In this document: positions 6,173 through 6,875 of the stretch, piece by piece
How positions within the stretch are numbered: position 1 is the stretch's first letter
Layout: each line of letters begins with the position of its first letter
Assembly (NCBI GenBank): GCA_015491595.1
Contig: WFVP01000091.1
Span: forward strand, 1-6,875
Source: Anaerolineales bacterium
Lineage (GTDB): Bacteria > Chloroflexota > Anaerolineae > Anaerolineales > DRMV01
Direction: 5' to 3'
Length of the DNA: 6,875 nucleotides
Program-made: the position numbers and the translations under genes
The notes under the pieces: model-generated
The model's input: only the letters and a program-made list of their open reading frames with translations
Databases searched by the model: none
Told to the model about the DNA's origin: nothing

Positions 6173-6875
6173 TAACCCGCTATAAGCACATCTAAAATTG
6201 GCCTCGCACGGAATTGTTGTTTATACTGCTGCTGGACCATCTCCACAATGCCTTCCTCAACCAAACGGTGAAGCATCTTTCGCGCACCACGTGGTGTGAC
6301 GCCCAACGCTTCGCTCACGTCGCGAACGGTCAGCACGGGCTTTTCGAACAAAAGGTCCACCAGTTTGAGCAAATTGGCCGAGGCCCGCTTGCGGGTGACC
6401 TGGTCCCGCCATGCCAGGTGCAAATCCTGAAGGCGCTTCATGCGCCACAGGGCGTCCTGGGCCTGTTCTACCACGCCCCGCAAGAAGAAGAGCACCCAGT
6501 CTTCCCACGCACCGTGGGTGCTCACCCGAAGCAAGTGCTCATAGTAAGCGTCCCGGTGTTTTTCAAAATAGGGGCTGAGGTAAAGCAGGGGCAGCGGCAG
6601 CAATTTCCAGTCCACCATGAGGAGCACGAGCAAGAGCCGCCCGATGCGCCCGTTGCCGTCCAGAAAAGGGTGAATGGCTTCAAACTGGTAATGAATGAAG
6701 GCCAGGCGCACCAGGGGCGGATGAGATTCGTCGTCCCGGTGGAGGTACTTCTCCCAGGCGCCTAGGGTTTCCATCAGGTACATGGGCGGGGGCGGTACGA
6801 AGGTGGCTTCGTTGAGGGTGCAACCAGGCGGGCCAATCCAGTTCTGACTGCGTCGGAATTCGCCCGGCGTTGCAT
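6172..6875 (-). CDS. Fic-domain protein (probable AMP transferase) with C-terminal winged helix, 5' end cut by window edge
   Basis: Fic enzymes transfer AMP, or sometimes another nucleotide-derived group, to a hydroxyl side chain of a target protein. In the window 233 residues are visible, ending at TAG 6174-6172; the frame is open to the right edge. Seen: RRSQNWIGPPG near the edge, the flap-like FVPPPP before MYLMETLG, and the active-site motif HPFLDGNGRIGR at codons 6672-6637, a full match to HxFx(D/E)GNGRxxR with the catalytic His present. The last 70 residues hold a winged helix (LTVRDVSEALGVTPRGARKML, then HRLVEEGIVEMV). This fits the common bacterial Fic type of about 370 aa, whose N-terminal part, including any inhibitory (S/T)xxxE(G/N) helix, would lie beyond the edge. 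The target is unknown. The gene ends 96 nt before mutS. Confidence 0.93.
   Translation of the reverse strand, partial: ATPGEFRRSQNWIGPPGCTLNEATFVPPPPMYLMETLGAWEKYLHRDDESHPPLVRLAFIHYQFEAIHPFLDGNGRIGRLLLVLLMVDWKLLPLPLLYLSPYFEKHRDAYYEHLLRVSTHGAWEDWVLFFLRGVVEQAQDALWRMKRLQDLHLAWRDQVTRKRASANLLKLVDLLFEKPVLTVRDVSEALGVTPRGARKMLHRLVEEGIVEMVQQQYKQQFRARPILDVLIAG

Noticed and set aside
4864..6195. 443-codon plus-strand open frame opposite mutS
   Set aside because: It mirrors a confirmed mutS in GC-rich DNA, is rich in G, H, Q and V without recognisable domains, and has no separate promoter or ribosome site.
1..6875. tRNA, rRNA, CRISPR array, insertion sequence or attachment site
   Set aside because: No cloverleaf, rRNA signature, spaced direct repeats, transposase or target-site duplication was found; the mutS array has no spacers and so is not CRISPR.

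Overview
The window reads as bacterial chromosome from a GC-rich organism. All four genes lie on the minus strand, in transcription order fic-type gene, mutS, rnz, then a large SARP/STAND-type regulator. The first gene is cut by the right edge and the last by the left edge. The regulator has a His-x-His and Cys-x2-Cys insertion inside its BTAD domain. I associate that pattern with large SARP regulators of Chloroflexota, especially Anaerolineae, and the heptanucleotide repeat inside mutS would also fit such a genome. The taxon is an inference; no rRNA or other marker is present.

Layout from right to left. Positions 6875-6172 hold a Fic-domain protein with a complete HxFx(D/E)GNGRxxR motif and a C-terminal winged helix; its N-terminus lies outside. 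Positions 6171-6076 form a short spacer with four copies of the half-site AAAGGAAC in two inverted pairs. The pair nearer mutS contains GAAC-N4-GTTC, the core of a Gram-positive-type LexA (DinR) box. Positions 6075-3352 are mutS (907 aa), complete, with all mismatch-binding and ATPase motifs. Positions 3351-3217 are a spacer with a possible rnz promoter. Positions 3216-2257 are RNase Z (319 aa), the tRNA 3'-end processing nuclease. Positions 2256-2029 are a 228-bp spacer with two hairpin-forming repeats, an extended -10 promoter and a second GAAC-N4-GTTC site. Positions 2028-1 are 676 codons, open to the edge, of a winged-helix/BTAD/NB-ARC regulator.

The most unusual feature is a tandem array of twenty degenerate 7-bp units (4777-4916) inserted in frame in mutS. 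It adds about 46 residues of polar, probably disordered sequence to a surface loop of the core domain. Seven is not a multiple of three, so gain or loss of one unit would destroy the mismatch-repair gene. All three minus-strand frames are open through the array. The second unusual feature is the pair of related palindromes, sharing GGAACnTGnGTTC, in front of mutS and the regulator. They suggest a common DNA-binding regulator, possibly LexA. Fic, RNase Z and the regulator show no obvious shared pathway with mutS, so the order may reflect simple co-orientation.
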